Source of the DNA: an uncultured Ignavibacteriota bacterium
GTDB lineage: Bacteria > Bacteroidota > Ignavibacteria > Palsa-1295
Length of the DNA stretch: 64,000 nt
Assembly (NCBI GenBank): GCA_903900335.1
Contig: CAIUMP010000060.1
Coordinates: 150,411-214,410, forward strand
Reading direction: 5' to 3'
Position numbers and translations under genes: made by a program. Below the pieces are notes generated by a model that did not search any database, had not been told where the DNA came from, and saw only the letters and a program-made list of their open reading frames with translations. Below, piece by piece: positions 19,657 through 29,703 of this stretch (its first letter is position 1; each line of letters begins with the position of its first letter).

Positions 19657-21006
19657 ATGGCAACTATACTCTTCGTTGACGACGAAGCCTCCGCGCGCGA
19701 TAATTACCGGACTATTCTGGAGCACTACGGTCACGCCGTGACGCTCGCCACGAATGTTCGCGAAGCCGTTCGCATTCTGGAGTCTCACAGCTTCGATCTT
19801 GTCATCACCGACATGCGCATGGGTGCCGAAAGCGGATTAGACATGCTCCGAGAAGCGCACAAGTTAGCGCCTGAGACGGAAGTTATCGTGTTGACAGGGC
19901 ACGCAGAGCTTGAGAACGCCGTCGAAGCAATGAAGCTCGGTGCAGCGGATTACCTGACGAAAGACACCGAGTATAAAGAGATCATGCTCGTCGTCGAGAA
20001 GGCGCTGGAGAAGCATGGGCTTAAGCGAGAGATCGAACGGCTGAGGAAGCGCGTTGGCGAAGATTACGCCTACCATAGGATCGTGGGTTCAAGCCCAGCC
20101 ATTGCACAATTGCACGAAGTTCTGCGCAGGGTTGCACCGACGGATTCCAGGGTGCTCATCACTGGTGAATCCGGCACAGGCAAGGAGTTGGTCGCCGAAA
20201 CGCTGCATGTGAACAGCCCGCGACGCGATGCACGATTCGTGGCAATCAATTGCGGTGCAATACCGAAGGATTTACAAGAGAGCGAATTGTTCGGATACGT
20301 TCGCGGAGCATTCACTGGGGCGGATCGGGACAAGATCGGTCTGCTGGAGTCGGCAGATCGCGGCACGGTCTTTCTCGATGAGGTCGGCGAGATGTCCGCC
20401 GAGACGCAGGTTAAGCTTCTGCGCTTTTTGGAAAAAGGAGAGATCGCGCCGGTTGGAAGCCCGAAGGCCCGCGTAGTACATGTCCGAGTTATTGCGGCGA
20501 CAAATCGCGACCTCGCCGAGGCGGTTCGCGACCATAGCTTCCGGGAGGATCTGTATTATCGGTTGAAGGTGATTTCCATCCATCTACCTCCACTTCGTGA
20601 ACGGCGCGAAGATATTCCGCTTCTTGCCGAGGCACTATTGAAGGAACTTGGTGCAAAGTTCAGCAGCGGCGTTAAGCGTATTTCAAAGGATGCTATTCAA
20701 GCCCTATCATTATATGACTGGCCAGGCAATGTGCGTGAGCTGAAGAATGTGATTGAGCGCGCATTGATCTTCGCTGATGGCGATTCGATCGAGTTGGAGC
20801 ATCTCCCCGAGGAGGTGTTCTCTCGCCGAAGCACTGCCTCTGACAACACATACCCAGATGGAACCCGCCCTCTCGATGAGATCGAAACGAACTACATCAT
20901 CGAAGTTCTCGAACGCAACGGTGGCAACAAACTTCTTACTGCGAAGCAGCTTAACATCGCCACGACGACGCTTTATCGCAAGCTGCGGATGTACGGGATA
21001 GAGTAA
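19657..21006 (+). CDS. NtrC-type sigma-54-dependent response regulator
   Basis: 449-residue transcription activator. Receiver domain 1-120 with acidic pocket D8-D9 and phospho-acceptor D52 (DLVITDMRM). AAA+ domain about 140-375 with Walker A GESGTGKE (170-177), the sigma-54 contact loop GAFTGA intact (217-222), Walker B FLDE near 240, and sensor segments NCGAIP and DWPGNVRELKN. A Fis-type helix-turn-helix ends the protein (LLTAKQLNIATTTLYRKLR). It stands immediately upstream of the kdp block on the same strand and is the natural candidate to drive it, replacing the KdpE regulator, which is absent. The candidate partner kinase is encoded at 21870-23396. Confidence 0.95.
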   Translation: MATILFVDDEASARDNYRTILEHYGHAVTLATNVREAVRILESHSFDLVITDMRMGAESGLDMLREAHKLAPETEVIVLTGHAELENAVEAMKLGAADYLTKDTEYKEIMLVVEKALEKHGLKREIERLRKRVGEDYAYHRIVGSSPAIAQLHEVLRRVAPTDSRVLITGESGTGKELVAETLHVNSPRRDARFVAINCGAIPKDLQESELFGYVRGAFTGADRDKIGLLESADRGTVFLDEVGEMSAETQVKLLRFLEKGEIAPVGSPKARVVHVRVIAATNRDLAEAVRDHSFREDLYYRLKVISIHLPPLRERREDIPLLAEALLKELGAKFSSGVKRISKDAIQALSLYDWPGNVRELKNVIERALIFADGDSIELEHLPEEVFSRRSTASDNTYPDGTRPLDEIETNYIIEVLERNGGNKLLTAKQLNIATTTLYRKLRMYGIE

Positions 21007-21025
21007 TAAATCTTATCCGCCAGTA

Positions 21026-21061
21026 GCGATTCGCATCGAACACCTATAGCGAAACGCTATA
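21026..21061. promoter_or_regulatory. Two GCGNNNCGC dyads, candidate activator binding sites
   Basis: GCGATTCGC at 21026-21034 and the longer perfect dyad TATAGCG, AAA, CGCTATA at 21045-21061 have centres 23 bases apart, about two helical turns. They lie 53-88 bases upstream of a candidate sigma-54 promoter, a usual position for enhancer-binding sites of NtrC-type regulators. CCAGTA and TACTGG flank the pair as a further inverted repeat. The second dyad could instead be a weak terminator, but no T-run follows. Confidence 0.45.
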
Positions 21062-21113
21062 CTGGCATGCTTGCATACCTCGAATTTCGATTGATTTGAG
21101 CAAGATTGCTCAT

Positions 21114-21129
21114 AGGCACGTCGTTTCCA
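21114..21129 (+). promoter_or_regulatory. Candidate sigma-54 promoter of the kdp block
   Basis: AGGCACGTCGTTTCCA fits the sigma-54 consensus TGGCACG-N4-TTGCA at 10 of the 12 specified positions with correct -24/-12 spacing; the -12 GC reads CC. It is 42 bases before the start codon of the barrel protein gene that heads the block and directly follows the gene for a sigma-54 activator. Confidence 0.45.
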
Positions 21130-21171
21130 TAGTGGATTCATGCTCGCGCACAATGGCGAGTTGTGATTCCA

Positions 21172-21855
21172 ATGAAAACTCTGCCTCTTATTGCATGTGC
21201 CATTCTTCTTGGTACTGTTTGCACAGCCGCCGCACAGCAGACTATCTTTAACGTGCCGAGTCAAGACGTACTCTCACCCGGTACCGTCTATGGCGAGATC
21301 GACGTACCATTCCGTATCGACGCACCAAAGTACGTGGCAATAACTCCGCGCGTGGTTGCTGGGCTTGGATACAATTTCGAGGGGGGCGTAAATCTTCCGG
21401 GCTACATCAACCAGGGCGATAAGCTTTGGACGGCGATGTTTACGATCAAACATAGCCAATCTCTCGACACTACTGCCCCGTGGACCCTCACCGAAGGTGC
21501 CCATCTCTACCTGCCTCTAACAGCGGGCCGCAGCACCGGCGTATTTGGATATGTGATGACGGGCTACAAGTTGTTCGGCTCGCTGCGGCTTGATGCTGGT
21601 GGATATATTGCGACAGATGCGGTCTCCGGGACGGGCAAAAGCGAAGTTGGCGCTCTCGGTAGCATCGAATACACGCTTACGGATTGGCTGACAATCGCGG
21701 TGGATGGTTACTCGGGTAATAATGCGCTTAGCTATATCACGCCGGGTCTTTTTGTAGGCCCATTCGGTAAGTGGATCTTCTATCCAGCATACCAGATCTC
21801 TAACGTATCGCGAGATGGCGACAGCTATTTGCTCGAAGCGGGATATACCTTCTAA
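21172..21855 (+). CDS. Putative outer-membrane beta-barrel protein of the kdp block
   Basis: 227-residue secreted protein of unknown function. The ATG at 21172 is preferred over an in-frame GTG three codons earlier. A signal peptide (LPLIACAILLGTVCTAAAQ) is followed by a sequence with alternating hydrophobic residues and many aromatic and Gly positions, and it ends in YLLEAGYTF, a barrel-type terminal strand. It sits between the sigma-54 regulator and the histidine kinase, 14 bases upstream of the kinase gene. A porin admitting potassium or another ion is a reasonable guess from context only. Confidence 0.7.
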   Translation: MKTLPLIACAILLGTVCTAAAQQTIFNVPSQDVLSPGTVYGEIDVPFRIDAPKYVAITPRVVAGLGYNFEGGVNLPGYINQGDKLWTAMFTIKHSQSLDTTAPWTLTEGAHLYLPLTAGRSTGVFGYVMTGYKLFGSLRLDAGGYIATDAVSGTGKSEVGALGSIEYTLTDWLTIAVDGYSGNNALSYITPGLFVGPFGKWIFYPAYQISNVSRDGDSYLLEAGYTF

Positions 21856-21869
21856 CTGGCTATATTTCG

Positions 21870-23396
21870 ATGTCTGCAATGACATTCAGTGACGCTCTCT
21901 GGGGGAGTTCTCAATCATCGGTGCTGAGCGCAGGCTGGTTGGAGGATCCCGCGGTCAAGCAACGCGCCAAGGAGATGAGAATGCAGCCCGCGTTCGCTCG
22001 TTCAACGCGGTGGGTCGGCTCGGCATACGAAGGTATCACCGGCGACATCGAAACCGCGACGCAGGTTTTGCAAGGTCGTAGTTTTGGAGAAACTCCTAAA
22101 CGACCTATGGCTAATCGCATCATCGAACGCGGACTTCGTGTCCGCATCCTGACCGGATTTACGCTCGTCATCGCGCTGACGCTGCTTATTGCGGGGTGGT
22201 CGTACTACCACATCTCCACGCTCGGCACCGCTGCGGAGCACTTGTTTTTAGAGAATTATCGGAGCATCGAGTACATGCACAAGATGGAGCTGATCCTTCT
22301 TGAGACTGGGCAATCCGGTGCATCCGATTTTCAGACGCTGTCGGTAGCCGATGGAAAGATCGCCAATTTGCTTGCGCTGGAATATGCCAACATTACCGAG
22401 CGCGGAGAACTCGCCGCGACGAAGAAGCTCGATAATGATTACCATGCGCTGCTGCGACTTCGAGCCGCAGTGGGCACATCAGTCGAGGCCATCCGCACTG
22501 CCACTTCTCTCGTGCAGGAAGACTGCGAAGCCGTCCTTCGCATCAACGAGACCGCAATGCTTAGCAACGCCGAAGCGGTGAAGGGACAAGCACAGTTCGC
22601 TCGTTACTCAACCATTGGTATCACTGCGCTCCTTGTGAGCGTCGCAATCTTATTGTCGGCGGCTGTGTCGCGCCGGAGCCTGGCGGAATTTCAGGAATTG
22701 GATCGTGCCAAGAGCAACTTCGTAGCCACAGCGGCGCACGAACTCAAGAATCCTCTATCGAGCATCAAGACGACGAGCGGAATTCTCGCCGAGGGAATTG
22801 CCGGGCCACTCACGGAGAAGCAAAGCGACCTGATCAACAACATTCGGCGCGAATCGAACCGTGTGCTCAACCTTGTGCGCGAATTGCTCGATCTCGCCAA
22901 ACTCGAAACGGGCACGCTCCAACTCGCCCGCAGAGCGGTGGATGTTGAGACACTTATCGAAAGCGCGACACTACCGATCGCACTCCGTGCTGAAGAAGCT
23001 GGAGTAACCATCGACACAGCCGTGATGAAGAATGTACCGGATGTAATGGTTGATCCAAACAAGATGGCATGGGCAATAACGAACCTGCTTTCGAACGCGG
23101 TGCGGTATTCCGCCCGGGGCGGCTCGGTCGCAGTCAACGCAAGCGTGAACGAAGACCAAGTGTGGATTTCCGTGACGGACACAGGCAAAGGAATTGCCGA
23201 GAGTAATTTGACCCGCATCTTCGATAAATTCGCGCAAGTCGAAGAAGGTGCAATGGGAATGGGTTCTGGCTCGGGTCTCGGCCTCTCCATCGCTCGCGAA
23301 ATCACGCTGGCTCACGGAGGGCGTATTTGGGCAACCAGTACGCTCGGTCAAGGTTCGACCTTCACAATCGCACTTCCGATCAACGTAAAAGTGTAA
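21870..23396 (+). CDS. Sensor histidine kinase of the kdp block
   Basis: 508-residue frame. Two membrane segments (about 93-113 and 249-266) bracket a periplasmic helical sensor of 4HB/MCP type. The phospho-acceptor is H290 in ATAAHELKNPLSSIK; the ATP-binding domain shows NLLSNAVRYSARG, DTGKGIAESNLTRIF and GSGLGLSIAREI. The first 79 residues have no recognised domain, so translation may begin at the ATG at 22107, which gives MANRIIERGLRVRILTGF just before the first membrane segment. No KdpD-type cytosolic sensor is attached. It probably phosphorylates the sigma-54 regulator encoded 0.9 kb upstream and so controls kdp. Confidence 0.9.
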   Translation: MSAMTFSDALWGSSQSSVLSAGWLEDPAVKQRAKEMRMQPAFARSTRWVGSAYEGITGDIETATQVLQGRSFGETPKRPMANRIIERGLRVRILTGFTLVIALTLLIAGWSYYHISTLGTAAEHLFLENYRSIEYMHKMELILLETGQSGASDFQTLSVADGKIANLLALEYANITERGELAATKKLDNDYHALLRLRAAVGTSVEAIRTATSLVQEDCEAVLRINETAMLSNAEAVKGQAQFARYSTIGITALLVSVAILLSAAVSRRSLAEFQELDRAKSNFVATAAHELKNPLSSIKTTSGILAEGIAGPLTEKQSDLINNIRRESNRVLNLVRELLDLAKLETGTLQLARRAVDVETLIESATLPIALRAEEAGVTIDTAVMKNVPDVMVDPNKMAWAITNLLSNAVRYSARGGSVAVNASVNEDQVWISVTDTGKGIAESNLTRIFDKFAQVEEGAMGMGSGSGLGLSIAREITLAHGGRIWATSTLGQGSTFTIALPINVKV

Positions 23397-23411
23397 CACA
23401 ATCACACTCCA

Positions 23412-23495
23412 ATGGACGACATACTGTATTTGGTGATCATGATTGCCTTCTTTGCGATTTCCATCGCATTCCAGGCATACTGTGATAAAGTCTAA
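23412..23495 (+). CDS. 27-residue membrane peptide preceding kdpF
   Basis: Tiny frame encoding one membrane helix, MDDILYLVIMIAFFAIS followed by a short polar tail with CDKV. It begins 15 bases after the kinase stop and ends 18 bases before kdpF. Similar peptides with an acidic start and a C-terminal CD(K/R)V precede kdpF in related bacteria as far as I recall. Length, hydrophobicity and position suggest an accessory subunit like KdpF. Function is unproven. Confidence 0.6.
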   Translation: MDDILYLVIMIAFFAISIAFQAYCDKV

Positions 23496-23513
23496 CGAAA
23501 GGACACTACTATC

Positions 23514-23597
23514 ATGAATGGAATCTTCCTCCTCGCACTCGTCGTCGCGGTGATCGCGTATCTGATGTATGCGCTTCTCTATCCAGAGCGGTTCTAA
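23514..23597 (+). CDS. kdpF: K+-transporting ATPase subunit KdpF
   Basis: 27-residue single-helix protein: the segment IFLLALVVAVIAYLMYAL then LYPERF, the end typical of KdpF. It stabilises the KdpABC complex in the inner membrane. A ribosome site AAAGGA lies 12-17 bases upstream. The kdpA start follows 12 bases after the stop. Confidence 0.88.
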   Translation: MNGIFLLALVVAVIAYLMYALLYPERF

Positions 23598-23609
23598 TTA
23601 TTGACTACA

Positions 23610-25337
23610 ATGACTGCAAACGGTATTCTTCAACTCGTGGCGTACCTCGTCGTGCTCGTGCTGATCACGAAGCCGATGGGAGTATTCCTCACGAAGGTCT
23701 TTCGAAACGAGAGAAACTTCCTCACGCCCGTCATGGGGCCGCTCGAACGGCTCATTTATCGTCTCTGCGGCATAAAGCCGGAGAGCGAAATGAAGTGGAC
23801 GGCCTACTCTGGCGCAGTGCTAATGTTTAGCGTCGTGAGCGCCGTGGTGCTGTATGGCATTATGCGGCTGCAAAACATTTTGCCGTGGAATCCACAAGCA
23901 TTCGGCGCCGTCGCACCCGATCTCAGCTTCAATACAGCCGTCAGCTTTACGACGAACACGAACTGGCAGGCGTACAGCGGTGAATCGACGATGAGCTATT
24001 TCACCCAGATGGCGGGGCTCGCGTTTCACAACTTCGCATCTGCTGCGGTTGGGATTGCCATCGCGGTTGCTGTGGTGCGTGGACTCGTCCGAACCTCCGC
24101 ACAGACCATCGGCAATTTCTGGGTTGATCTTGTTCGCTGCACACTCTATGTGCTGTTGCCACTCTCGATGCTTGCAACAATTGCGTTCGTGGCATCCGGC
24201 ATGATTCAGAATCTCGCTCCGTATGTGACAGCTACGACGATTGAAGGTGCGAAGCAGATCATCCCAATGGGGCCGCTGGCGTCGCAAGAGGCGATCAAGA
24301 TGCTCGGCACGAACGGTGGCGGCTTCTTCAATGCGAACTCCGCGCATCCGTTCGAGAACCCAACTGCACTTACAAGCTTCATTCAGGTCATTCTCATTTT
24401 CTCCATCGGCTCCGGGCTCACCTACATGTTCGGTCGCATGGCGAAAGACCAGCGACAAGGCTGGGCGATCTGGGGCGCGATGACATTCCTATTCCTTGCG
24501 GGTCTGGTTACATGCTATACAGCAGAACAATCGGGTAATCCAATCACCGAGAAGCTTGGCATCGAACGCACCGCAACCGCAACGCAATCCGGGGGCAACA
24601 TGGAGGGCAAGGAAGTACGCTTTGGCATCGCACAGAGTGCGCTCTTTGCAACGATCACCACCGATGCTTCCTGTGGCGCGGTAAATTCGATGCACGAGAG
24701 CTACACGCCCATTGGTGGCATGGTACCGATCTTCAACATCATGCTCGGTGAGGTTGTATTCGGAGGAGTTGGTGCGGGGCTTTACGGTATGCTGGTCTTC
24801 GTGCTCATCTCGGTCTTCATCGCAGGATTGATGGTCGGACGAACGCCGGAGTATCTCGGCAAGAAGATAGAATCCAAAGAGGTGAAGCTCTCAATGATGG
24901 CATTGCTTTCGCTCGTCTTCTGCATACTCGGCTTCACGGCGTGGGCTATGGTGAATCCCGTTGCGCTGAAAAGCCTTGCGAACAATGGGCCGCACGGACT
25001 GACGGAGATTCTCTATGCCTACACTTCAGCGGCTGGTAATAATGGCTCCGCATTCGCAGGGCTAAACGCGAACACACAGTTCTTCAACATTACACTCAGC
25101 ATTGCAATGCTCTTCGGGCGATTCTTCGTCATCATTCCGATGCTCGCAGTAGCTGGTAGCATGGCGAAGAAGACTTCGGTCGCAGCATCGCCGGGGACAT
25201 TCCTCACCAACAACGCTCTCTTCGGCACGCTGCTCGTGATGGTAATACTCATCGTCGGCGGACTTACATTCTTCCCCGCATTATCGCTCGGACCAATTCT
25301 CGAACACCTTTTGATGGGAGCAGGCAAGCTCTTTTAA
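23610..25337 (+). CDS. kdpA: K+-transporting ATPase subunit KdpA
   Basis: Potassium-selective channel-like subunit of the high-affinity KdpFABC pump in the inner membrane. The 575-residue product (ATG at 23610; a TTG three codons earlier is possible) contains the four pore-loop regions: [54 protein letters not shown] and [12 protein letters not shown]. Length and order match the family. kdpB begins one base after the stop. Confidence 0.98.
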   Translation: MTANGILQLVAYLVVLVLITKPMGVFLTKVFRNERNFLTPVMGPLERLIYRLCGIKPESEMKWTAYSGAVLMFSVVSAVVLYGIMRLQNILPWNPQAFGAVAPDLSFNTAVSFTTNTNWQAYSGESTMSYFTQMAGLAFHNFASAAVGIAIAVAVVRGLVRTSAQTIGNFWVDLVRCTLYVLLPLSMLATIAFVASGMIQNLAPYVTATTIEGAKQIIPMGPLASQEAIKMLGTNGGGFFNANSAHPFENPTALTSFIQVILIFSIGSGLTYMFGRMAKDQRQGWAIWGAMTFLFLAGLVTCYTAEQSGNPITEKLGIERTATATQSGGNMEGKEVRFGIAQSALFATITTDASCGAVNSMHESYTPIGGMVPIFNIMLGEVVFGGVGAGLYGMLVFVLISVFIAGLMVGRTPEYLGKKIESKEVKLSMMALLSLVFCILGFTAWAMVNPVALKSLANNGPHGLTEILYAYTSAAGNNGSAFAGLNANTQFFNITLSIAMLFGRFFVIIPMLAVAGSMAKKTSVAASPGTFLTNNALFGTLLVMVILIVGGLTFFPALSLGPILEHLLMGAGKLF

Positions 25338-25338
25338 T

Positions 25339-27378
25339 ATGGCAAAACACGAATTACATCAACAGAAGAAGCTCTTCGATGGAGCGATCGTCAAGAAGGC
25401 GAGCGTTGAAGCGCTGAAGAAACTCGACCCAAGGATTCTATGGAAGAACCCGGTCATGTTCGTCGTGGAGATCGGCGCGGTTCTCACTACGTACTCTTGG
25501 GTGCGCGACATGATGTCTCCAACCGGAGGCGAAGCCCTCTTCTCCGGCCTCATCTCTGCGTGGCTGTGGTTCACGGTTCTCTTCGCAACGTTCGCAGAAG
25601 CGATGGCAGAAGGCCGGGGCAAAGCCCAGGCAGATGCGCTACGCAAGACGAAGACCGACACCGTCGCCAAGCAGATCGGCAAAGATGGCAACGTCTCACA
25701 CGTTAACGCAACGATGCTGCGAAAGGGCGACATCGTGCTCGTCGAAGCGGGTGACGCAATTCCTGGTGATGGCGATGCAATCGAAGGAATCGCTTCGGTG
25801 GACGAGTCAGCAATAACAGGCGAATCTGCGCCGGTCATTCGCGAGAGCGGCGGAGATAGATGTGCAGTGACTGGCGGCACACGCGTGATCTCAGATTGGC
25901 TGAAGGTGAAGATCACTTCGAATCCCGGCGAGACTTTCATTGACAGGATGATCTCGCTCGTCGAAGGTGCGCAGCGTCAGAAGACGCCGAACGAGATCGC
26001 CCTGACAATTCTGCTCGCTGGCATGACGATCATCTTCGTCGTGGCGCTCGTTGCATTGCAGTCGTTCGCGACGTACATGCAGAGCCCGGTTTCGATTGTC
26101 GTGCTCGTATCGCTATTGGTATGTCTTATTCCTACCACGATTGGCGGGCTTCTTTCTGCGATTGGTATTGCGGGAATTGATCGAGTGCTGCAACGCAATG
26201 TGCTTGCAATGTCCGGCCGCGCAGTCGAAGCAGCGGGAGATGTGAATACTCTGTTGCTTGATAAGACCGGCACGATCACCATCGGCAATCGCATGGCGAC
26301 GGAATTCATCGCCGCGCCAGGAGTTACAATTGAGATGCTGGCACAGACTGCTCACCTTTCAAGTCTTAGTGACGAGACTCCAGAGGGACGCAGCATTGTT
26401 GCACTTGCGCAACAATCCGTGAAGGAGTTGCCGGAAGCACTGCGCACCGCTGAGAAGACGTTCATACCATTCTCTGCACACACCCGCATGAGCGGAGTTG
26501 ATATTGGTGGACGATCCGTTCGCAAAGGCGCAGTGGATGCGATTGCTAAGCTTGCGGTCGGTGGTGTGCCAAGCGAGGTAACAATGGCCGTCGAGCGCAT
26601 CGCGAAATCGGGCGGTACGCCGCTTGCCGTCTCCGAGGATGGTCGGATACTCGGTGTGATTCACTTGAAGGACATCGTCAAGAGTGGGATGCGCGAACGC
26701 TTCGCTCAGTTGCGTGCGATGGGAATCAAGACCGTAATGATCACAGGCGACAACCCGCTTACCGCACGGGCAATTGCCGAGGAGGCCGGTGTTGATGACT
26801 TCCTCGCCGAGGCAACGCCTGAGGCAAAGATGGCCCTTATCCGGAAAGAGCAAGCGATGGGCAAACTCGTTGCGATGACGGGTGACGGTACGAACGATGC
26901 ACCCGCTCTTGCTCAAGCCGACGTTGGCGTGGCGATGAACACCGGTACGATGGCCGCGAAAGAGGCAGCAAACATGGTCGATCTCGACAGCAACCCGACG
27001 AAACTCATCGAAGTAGTCGAGATCGGCAAACAATTACTCATGACGCGCGGAGCTCTTACTACATTTAGCATTGCGAACGATGTGGCGAAGTACTTTGCGA
27101 TCATCCCGGCAATGTTCATGGTGGCATTCCCTGAACTCAAGGCATTGAATGTGATGGATCTGCATTCGCCGCAGAGTGCAATCCTGTCTGCCGTCATTTT
27201 CAATGCACTCATCATCATCGCGCTTGTGCCGCTTGCGCTAAAGGGAATTAAGTATCGCCCTCTTGGTGCCGCCGCGGTATTGCGACGAAACATTCTGATC
27301 TACGGCGTTGGTGGCGTCATCGTGCCGTTCATTGGTATCAAGGCCATCGATCTGATCGTGGCGGCGTTTGCTATATAG
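25339..27378 (+). CDS. kdpB: K+-transporting P-type ATPase KdpB
   Basis: Catalytic P-type ATPase subunit, 679 residues. Motifs in order: actuator TGES (160-163, whose Ser is the inhibitory phosphorylation site in E. coli), the membrane [15 protein letters not shown], phosphorylation motif DKTGTIT with D308, and the hinge [20 protein letters not shown]. All key residues are present. kdpA and kdpC flank it closely in the standard operon order. Confidence 0.98.
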   Translation: MAKHELHQQKKLFDGAIVKKASVEALKKLDPRILWKNPVMFVVEIGAVLTTYSWVRDMMSPTGGEALFSGLISAWLWFTVLFATFAEAMAEGRGKAQADALRKTKTDTVAKQIGKDGNVSHVNATMLRKGDIVLVEAGDAIPGDGDAIEGIASVDESAITGESAPVIRESGGDRCAVTGGTRVISDWLKVKITSNPGETFIDRMISLVEGAQRQKTPNEIALTILLAGMTIIFVVALVALQSFATYMQSPVSIVVLVSLLVCLIPTTIGGLLSAIGIAGIDRVLQRNVLAMSGRAVEAAGDVNTLLLDKTGTITIGNRMATEFIAAPGVTIEMLAQTAHLSSLSDETPEGRSIVALAQQSVKELPEALRTAEKTFIPFSAHTRMSGVDIGGRSVRKGAVDAIAKLAVGGVPSEVTMAVERIAKSGGTPLAVSEDGRILGVIHLKDIVKSGMRERFAQLRAMGIKTVMITGDNPLTARAIAEEAGVDDFLAEATPEAKMALIRKEQAMGKLVAMTGDGTNDAPALAQADVGVAMNTGTMAAKEAANMVDLDSNPTKLIEVVEIGKQLLMTRGALTTFSIANDVAKYFAIIPAMFMVAFPELKALNVMDLHSPQSAILSAVIFNALIIIALVPLALKGIKYRPLGAAAVLRRNILIYGVGGVIVPFIGIKAIDLIVAAFAI

Positions 27379-27391
27379 GTTTGGAAAGACT

Positions 27392-27964
27392 ATGAAAACA
27401 ATTATCACATCACTCATCATGACGGTCGTGCTCACGGTGTTAGTGGGCATCATCTATCCGCTTGCGATGACGGGCATCGCGCAACTCTGCTTCCCGGATA
27501 AAGCGAATGGCAGCCTCATCACCCGAGATGGCAAAGTCATCGGCTCATCACTCATCGGGCAGAGCTTTGGCTCACCGCAGCTCTTTCATGGTCGTCCGTC
27601 GGCGGCTGGTGCTGGCTATGATGGCATGTCGTCCGGCGGCTCCAATCTCGGACCGACGAGCAAGGCCCTGATGGATCGCATCACACACGACCGCGATTCG
27701 CTCCGCGCACTTTATCCTGAACTTGCTGGGACTTTCCCGGCTGATATGCTCACGACATCTGGCTCTGGCCTTGACCCCGACATAAGCGTAGCGAATGCGA
27801 TGTTGCAAGCGAAGGTGATTTCACGAACTGATTCTCTGCCGCTTGAGACGGTTGAGACGTTGGTGCGCTCGCACGTTCAAGGTCGCGATCTTGGCTTCCT
27901 CGGTGAGGAGCATGTGAATGTGCTTGAACTTAATTTGGATTTGCTTGCACACACGAAGCACTGA
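27392..27964 (+). CDS. kdpC: K+-transporting ATPase subunit KdpC
   Basis: 190-residue KdpC, a chaperone-like subunit that raises the ATP affinity of KdpB. The ATG at 27392 is preferred, with GGAAAG 6-11 bases upstream; an in-frame TTG at 27368 would overlap kdpB. One N-terminal membrane helix (about 5-27), then IGQSFGSPQLFHGRPSAAG and TTSGSGLDPDISVANA, the conserved motif near the C-terminal side. The following fusion gene starts 9 bases after its stop. Confidence 0.97.
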   Translation: MKTIITSLIMTVVLTVLVGIIYPLAMTGIAQLCFPDKANGSLITRDGKVIGSSLIGQSFGSPQLFHGRPSAAGAGYDGMSSGGSNLGPTSKALMDRITHDRDSLRALYPELAGTFPADMLTTSGSGLDPDISVANAMLQAKVISRTDSLPLETVETLVRSHVQGRDLGFLGEEHVNVLELNLDLLAHTKH

Positions 27965-27973
27965 CACCACTGC

Positions 27974-29641
27974 ATGACAGCATCTCTTTCCGTCGAAGAT
28001 CTCCTCCACGAGATAAAGTACGCCAAGGAAAGCCCGCTCAGGATTTACCTTGGCGCTGCACCGGGTGTTGGCAAAACGTATCGAATGCTCGTAGATGGCA
28101 ATGCGCTCCGTGCAAAGGGCGTCGATGTGGTAATCGGTTACGTCGAGCCGCACGACAGACCGGAGACACTCGCACAGCTGAAGGAGCTTGAAGTTGTAGC
28201 TCCGAAGAAGATCGAATACAAGGGCGTTGTTCTTCAAGAGTTGGATGTCGCGGCAGTCATAGCGCGAAAACCAGAAGTTGTTCTGGTCGATGAGCTTGCG
28301 CACACAAACGCCCCATCGTCGAAGCACGAGAAACGATATCAGGACATAGAAGATCTTCTCGAAGCTGGAATCGCAGTTTTCAGCACGTGCAATATCCAGC
28401 ATCTGGAGAGCGTCCACGATATGGTGGAGCGGATGACCGGCATTGAAGTGAAGGAGCGTGTGCCGGATACATTCTTCGGGCTTGCTCGGGAGATGATCAT
28501 CGTTGACGTCACACCGGATGAGTTGCAGGACCGTATGCGGCAGGGCAAGATCTATCCGCTCGAACGCATCGAACGCTCGCTCAAGAATTACTTTACCATC
28601 AGCAACATCAGCATGTTGCGGGAACTTGCGCTGCGAGAACTTGCCAATGATGTGGAGCAGAAGGACAAGGAGAAGCGGCACGAGACGAACACGCCTGGAA
28701 CCGCGGGTTCAAGTGAGAAGGTGCTTGTCGCTATTCCCGCGAGCGGCACAGCCAAACGTCTGATCCGCGCCGGTTCGCGAATGGCGGGACGAATGAATGC
28801 AAAGTGGATCGTGGCGTCTGTCGAATCGCCGGGCGAGAAGTGGACCGAAGAGGAAGCGGCTGTGCTTCACGAGTCGCTATCCTTGGCGCGAACGCTCGGC
28901 GCAACGGTCGTTCAGCTTCACGGGAAGGCCGTAGCCAAGACATTGGTCGCGTTCGCGAAAGAAGAAGGCATCACGCAGATCGTGATCGGTGCGACGCAGC
29001 GAGCGTGGTGGAAGCGCATTGTCTCCCGCTCGGTCGTTGCCGATCTGTTCAAACAGGTGGGAGAGATTGGTGTGTATGTCGTGCCGATTCGTCCTGATGA
29101 AGTCGGTGATGAGGACACCACGCTGCACGCAACATCCCCGCAGAAGCCAGCCGAGGCACGGGTGCGGTTAACCGATTACATCAAGCCCAACAACATCCTT
29201 GCAAATGTTCGCGGCGTTCAAACGGTTGAGCAAACGATCGCACTTCTCATTGACAGATTGATCCAGGTGCATCCTGCTCTGGCCGTTCATCGCTCAGAAA
29301 TTTCGGAGCTGATACTAAAGCGCGAACGTCTGATGAGCACGTTTCTCGATACTGGCATTGCCATCCCACACTCTGCGGGGTTCGACGCTATTACGGATAT
29401 TCACGCAGTCATGGCGCTTGTTCCAGATGGTGTGGTCTCCCTCGGTCGGGACGACAAGGCATACATCGTGCTACTGTTTCTCTCACCGGAGGTAGGGCGC
29501 TCGAATCATCTCAAATTTCTCGCAGCGATTGCGCGGGTGTTTATTGATAAGACAACAACACGTGAAATAGCTGCGGCGCTGAGTGGTGAGGATGCGGCTG
29601 GAATGATCTTGAAGTTGGAATCGACTGGACGGACGACGTGA
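27974..29641 (+). CDS. KdpD sensory domain - USP - PTS EIIA fusion, no kinase
   Basis: 555-residue cytoplasmic protein. Residues 1-235 are the KdpD N-terminal domain, with Walker A GAAPGVGKT (27-35) and Walker B VVLVDELAHTNAP (102-114). Residues 248-372 form a universal stress protein domain. Residues 397-550 match the EIIA type-2 (fructose/nitrogen) PTS domain with the phospho-acceptor H466 in GIAIPHSAGF. KdpD membrane segments, GAF and histidine-kinase domains are missing and the gene ends cleanly, so this is not a truncation by frameshift. It closes the kdp operon, 9 bases after kdpC. Inference: it relays c-di-AMP, ATP or PTS phosphorylation state to the pump or to the separate kinase at 21870. 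Calling it KdpD would overstate the similarity. Confidence 0.9.
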   Translation: MTASLSVEDLLHEIKYAKESPLRIYLGAAPGVGKTYRMLVDGNALRAKGVDVVIGYVEPHDRPETLAQLKELEVVAPKKIEYKGVVLQELDVAAVIARKPEVVLVDELAHTNAPSSKHEKRYQDIEDLLEAGIAVFSTCNIQHLESVHDMVERMTGIEVKERVPDTFFGLAREMIIVDVTPDELQDRMRQGKIYPLERIERSLKNYFTISNISMLRELALRELANDVEQKDKEKRHETNTPGTAGSSEKVLVAIPASGTAKRLIRAGSRMAGRMNAKWIVASVESPGEKWTEEEAAVLHESLSLARTLGATVVQLHGKAVAKTLVAFAKEEGITQIVIGATQRAWWKRIVSRSVVADLFKQVGEIGVYVVPIRPDEVGDEDTTLHATSPQKPAEARVRLTDYIKPNNILANVRGVQTVEQTIALLIDRLIQVHPALAVHRSEISELILKRERLMSTFLDTGIAIPHSAGFDAITDIHAVMALVPDGVVSLGRDDKAYIVLLFLSPEVGRSNHLKFLAAIARVFIDKTTTREIAAALSGEDAAGMILKLESTGRTT

Positions 29642-29703
29642 GTCTATGGACGACAAGTAGTGCAATTTCCCCAGTGGGTAGGTATCTTTCTATACGTGGA
29701 AGG

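Noticed and set aside
21063..21075. TGGCATGCTTGCA, similar to a sigma-54 promoter
   Set aside because: The -24 and -12 elements are too close together; sigma-54 does not tolerate this spacing. The site at 21114 has the right spacing.
27974..29641. A frameshifted full-length KdpD
   Set aside because: The frame ends after a complete EIIA domain and no kinase motifs follow in any frame before the terminator at 29782.
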